In this document: positions 61,255-64,000 of the stretch, one piece after another | Layout: each line of letters begins with the position of its first letter | Position numbering within the stretch: the first letter of the stretch is position 1 | DNA from: Morinoia aosen | Taxonomy: Eukaryota; Arthropoda; Malacostraca; Amphipoda; Talitridae | Assembly: GCA_030386875.1 (NCBI GenBank) | Contig: CM059562.1 | Span: forward strand, 62,432,201 to 62,496,200 | Length of the DNA stretch: 64,000 bases | Direction: 5' to 3' | Program-made: the position numbers and the translations under genes | The notes under the pieces: generated by a model | What the model was told of the DNA's origin: nothing | Database searches by the model: none | What the model saw: the letters and a program-made list of their open reading frames with translations, nothing else

Positions 61255-61480
61255 ACAATGCAAAGAGTAACTGCGAACAGACTTTTGATATCGAGGCATC
61301 TGTCTAAGAATCCCCGTCCTTAATCAGCAATGGCATCTAGCTTCTAATTTCTCCTTCCAATGCTCGTTCCTTGGGCAGATTTGAAATAATACCTTGCGTA
61401 AAATATCACTTTATCTTTCACTTAATTTTGTACTTGAACGAATTTTTTGGGAGAACTCTACGTCCGCGGTCACTTTCAGT
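61255..61480 (+). repeat. Unnamed dispersed repeat, copy B
   Basis: Second copy of the repeat at 57951-58167, same orientation, roughly three-quarters identical. The preceding ~100 bp are GC-richer and may belong to the repeat. The two copies bracket the Tc1-type MITE and the mariner remnant. Confidence 0.8.
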
Positions 61481-63370
61481 GAACTGTGGTAAAGGACAAC
61501 GATGCTCGCACATTCCAGCTTAGCATCAGAGCTCCGCAAGGCAATAGACCGCAGTTCACCCAATATAGTAGCAACAGACAAGCAAGTGCGTCGTCAAAAA
61601 GAACAGTATCCCAACGCGCCCAATGATGACCAGTCTTCTTAGAGCTGAATTACATAAATGAAATTATGGTATTTTAAAAATAGAATATGAGTATAAATAG
61701 ATAGTCTCTAGCTGTCAGATCAATTCAGCGTTCGAATCTTCTTCAATTCTAGAAATTTACCGAGTTCAGTGACCGAGCTGCCCCACGAACAGAAATAATG
61801 TGAAATTCTCCAGTTGGGAGCGACGTTCGCAACACGAAGTTTGCCTGAGGCCGCGTCAACGCAAAATACCGAAAATAAATACGTGAGAAGAAAACCGGAT
61901 TGATGCTCATTCAATATGTTTCATGTCGTTCATTGAAATAAATATCAGGTACGGGAGCACTAAAACACACATGAAGAAATTCACCCTCCAGGGCGAGGAG
62001 CGACTTCTAGACAGTGAGAGCAACGGCTATGTAGTAGTAGATGATAAAGTAAAAATTAATAAGAAAAGGTGCAATAGTAATATACTGAGCTAGTGTGAAC
62101 AGCAACCAGGTTCTTTTCCGCAAGGCAAAGCTAGCCCCTGTTAGAGCTGCGAGCCCGTCCTGAGAGGAAATGCTAACATGGCTTCAGGATAGCCATAACC
62201 ATACAAGTTAAATGTAGAAACCTGACCGTAATCAACCACGCACTCATTCGTTCACTGGGAAAATTACAAATCACACAAAAGAAAAAAAAAGCTCTCAGAA
62301 GAACATGGAAACAAGGCCGTCCCAAAGCTGCTTGACTGCCACTGGACAAGTCAAACAGCTCTGTACAAACTGTGGACTTTGCTCCGGTTGTGTCTGTTGC
62401 ATACTCCATGAAACCTGAGAACTGACTTCAGACCGCTCCCGCTGTGCGACCTCGCTCTCTATGTAGGTCCAGCGGTCTACCGCTGTAGCGTGAACTACAA
62501 CATGAGGCCCTGAGAAATCTGCGGGGAAATTTGTCTCACAATCTTTGCGAAATGCTGTTGAACGTTGTGATTCTACACGAGAGACTTAATTCCCAGCGGC
62601 TTGTAAAGTATTTGTTATAACCACTTATCGTGATAATCCGAAAACGAACTTTATTACGCCTGGCGTCAAACGATTTGAGTATGTTTTGAACTTCAAAAAG
62701 AATTAAATTCCTGTTCAAACTCGTTGCTTAATATTGTGCAGCTTTCGAGAGCTTGACGTGATGCTTTCTTCAATCCTATTGTGAATTTTGTTCATCGCAC
62801 CTCAGCAAGTGACTGCTCCAAACAAAAGATCGGACGGGTATGAATAAATAGAATAAAATAAGAAATATCAGTTGTGGCAGCTAACTTCACTTTCGAAGTC
62901 TCACCTTATTCAAAGCAATTCACTCATCCAGAACTGGATAAGACAGCTCATATTCCGTATAGATGAAAGCAAAATAAACCGCGAAATACTAGGCTTTGAG
63001 AAACAATCAATCATTACAGGCAACTAGAATGCAGAAAGCCTCAAAGTAAAATCTAAAATATTCATCATGAGCAAGGTCAACAGTGCAGAAACTGAACTTC
63101 AGGGAATAGTGGTAAAATTCAACTGTGTAGATTTTCATTTCCATTTATTTAATCACATTTTATACATGTTCTGGTATTCAGTAAAAACTGTAAGATTTAA
63201 TTTTCTATGCCTGAAACTGTGTACTGCGATGGTAAGTTATAAAATTTGTCAATTTACGACCCTAGTTGATTTCCACTGATCATTTGTTTCTAAATTGCGG
63301 CTTTTAGGTACAGCGCCTTCTTATGCACTTCACTGTTAGGAATCACGTCAGGAATAATGTAACAATTTCC
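61481..63370. other. Anonymous DNA
   Basis: No gene recognised. An A-run of ten lies at about 62281. A short hairpin CAGCGGT-CT-ACCGCTG lies near 62470. Frames of up to 78 codons show no domain. Confidence 0.5.
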
Positions 63371-63574
63371 CACCAGTCCTCATTGTCACAATGTTGCACC
63401 AGTTCTCATTGTCACAATTTTGTACCAGTCCTCATTGTCACTATTTTGTACCAGTACTCATGGTCACATGTGCAGTATCGCCCCGGCAATTCTTGTCACA
63501 TGCAGTTTCGCTCCAGGCCTTATTTCTATAGTGTCTCACCAGTTCTCAATGTCACAGTTTCGCACCAGTCCTAA
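63371..63574. repeat. 26-bp tandem array, about eight copies
   Basis: The unit is close to CACCAGTCCTCATTGTCACA followed by ATTTTG. The first four units are close to one another; the middle two are more divergent and longer, and the last one and a half return to the consensus. A decayed unit may precede at about 63345. The 83- and 68-codon plus-strand frames covering it are by-products of the repeat. Confidence 0.92.
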
Positions 63575-64000
63575 ATTACGCTGTACAATGCAATGCACGC
63601 CTGACAATTGGGATAATGCGTCATAGCAAGTGCAGAAAATGTTTCTCAGTAATTTTGAAATTTAATCAAAATTAAATTATTCATGCTAAAAATAATTCAA
63701 GATACGACGGCGAACGGCATATCTCCAAAGACAGATTTTAGAATCCTGTCATCACAAATTCTGAAGCTCACTTGATGGGCCAATTACCGCACGGACAGTC
63801 GATGCAAATTTCCCTCGGTTAGGCAACCGCAATTTAATCTAATTCGAGAGCTCGTCAGGAATGAGTGATGTGTAGGCTAACCCAAAATCCTAGTAGAAAG
63901 ACAACGGTGAAATTTCTAGAAATTGAGAAGAATGAAGTACGACTAGCAATATTAAGAAACGAAACATGAGAATGTGAGACGCTATGAGTAGATTTATTGA
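63575..64000. other. Anonymous DNA
   Basis: No feature recognised up to the end of the window. Confidence 0.5.

Noticed and set aside
63323..63626. Cys/His/Ser-rich repetitive frames at the right end
   Set aside because: Read-through of the 26-bp minisatellite; the period is not a multiple of three, so repeat units fall in changing frames.

Overview
The window looks like nuclear DNA from an arthropod, most likely an insect with a large, transposon-rich genome. It is AT-rich, its open reading frames are no longer than expected by chance (longest 149 codons), and it has no operons or bacterial signals. The recognisable proteins are remnants of Tc1/mariner families common in insects, plus an LTR-retrotransposon Gag. 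The species and the neighbouring host genes cannot be told from the sequence. I found no intact host gene, no tRNA or rRNA and no CRISPR. The window is best read as intergenic or intronic DNA built from mobile-element debris and short tandem repeats.

Layout. 1-13.6 kb: mostly anonymous AT-rich DNA with a GC-rich patch (1.02-1.17 kb, possible small exon) and two copies of a piggyBac-like MITE (3.47 and 12.67 kb). 13.6-34 kb: three degraded transposases on the minus strand (21.0-21.6, 25.9-26.8 and 30.0-30.7 kb), a GC-rich composite repeat with a 28-bp array (31.9-32.7 kb), a 261-bp MITE with ~97-bp inverted repeats (33.4 kb) and a third piggyBac-like MITE (33.7 kb). 34-45 kb: nearly featureless apart from a decayed pentamer satellite (41.9 kb).

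45.2-52.5 kb is the most structured part. A small hairpin and a 220-bp-arm palindrome share the same 25-bp core at their centres. Next comes a 6.5-kb minus-strand LTR retrotransposon with 320-bp LTRs that are identical by eye but with almost no coding capacity. 52.5-64 kb: a second copy of the GC-rich composite repeat, now with a 17-bp array (54.6-55.3 kb), several minisatellites, two copies of an unnamed dispersed repeat, a Tc1-type MITE (58.2-58.7 kb) and a mariner remnant (59.5-60.3 kb).

The elements tell a consistent story. Three different Tc1/mariner-type elements keep coding traces of both ends of their transposase but have lost the catalytic core by internal deletion, which is the usual route from an autonomous transposon to a MITE. 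The LTR element is also non-autonomous but young, so an active helper probably existed recently. The best leads are the twin-core palindromes near 45.5 kb (possible long-hairpin RNA source), the composite repeats at 32 and 55 kb that share flanks but carry unrelated internal arrays, and the young LTR element with a very short predicted U3.
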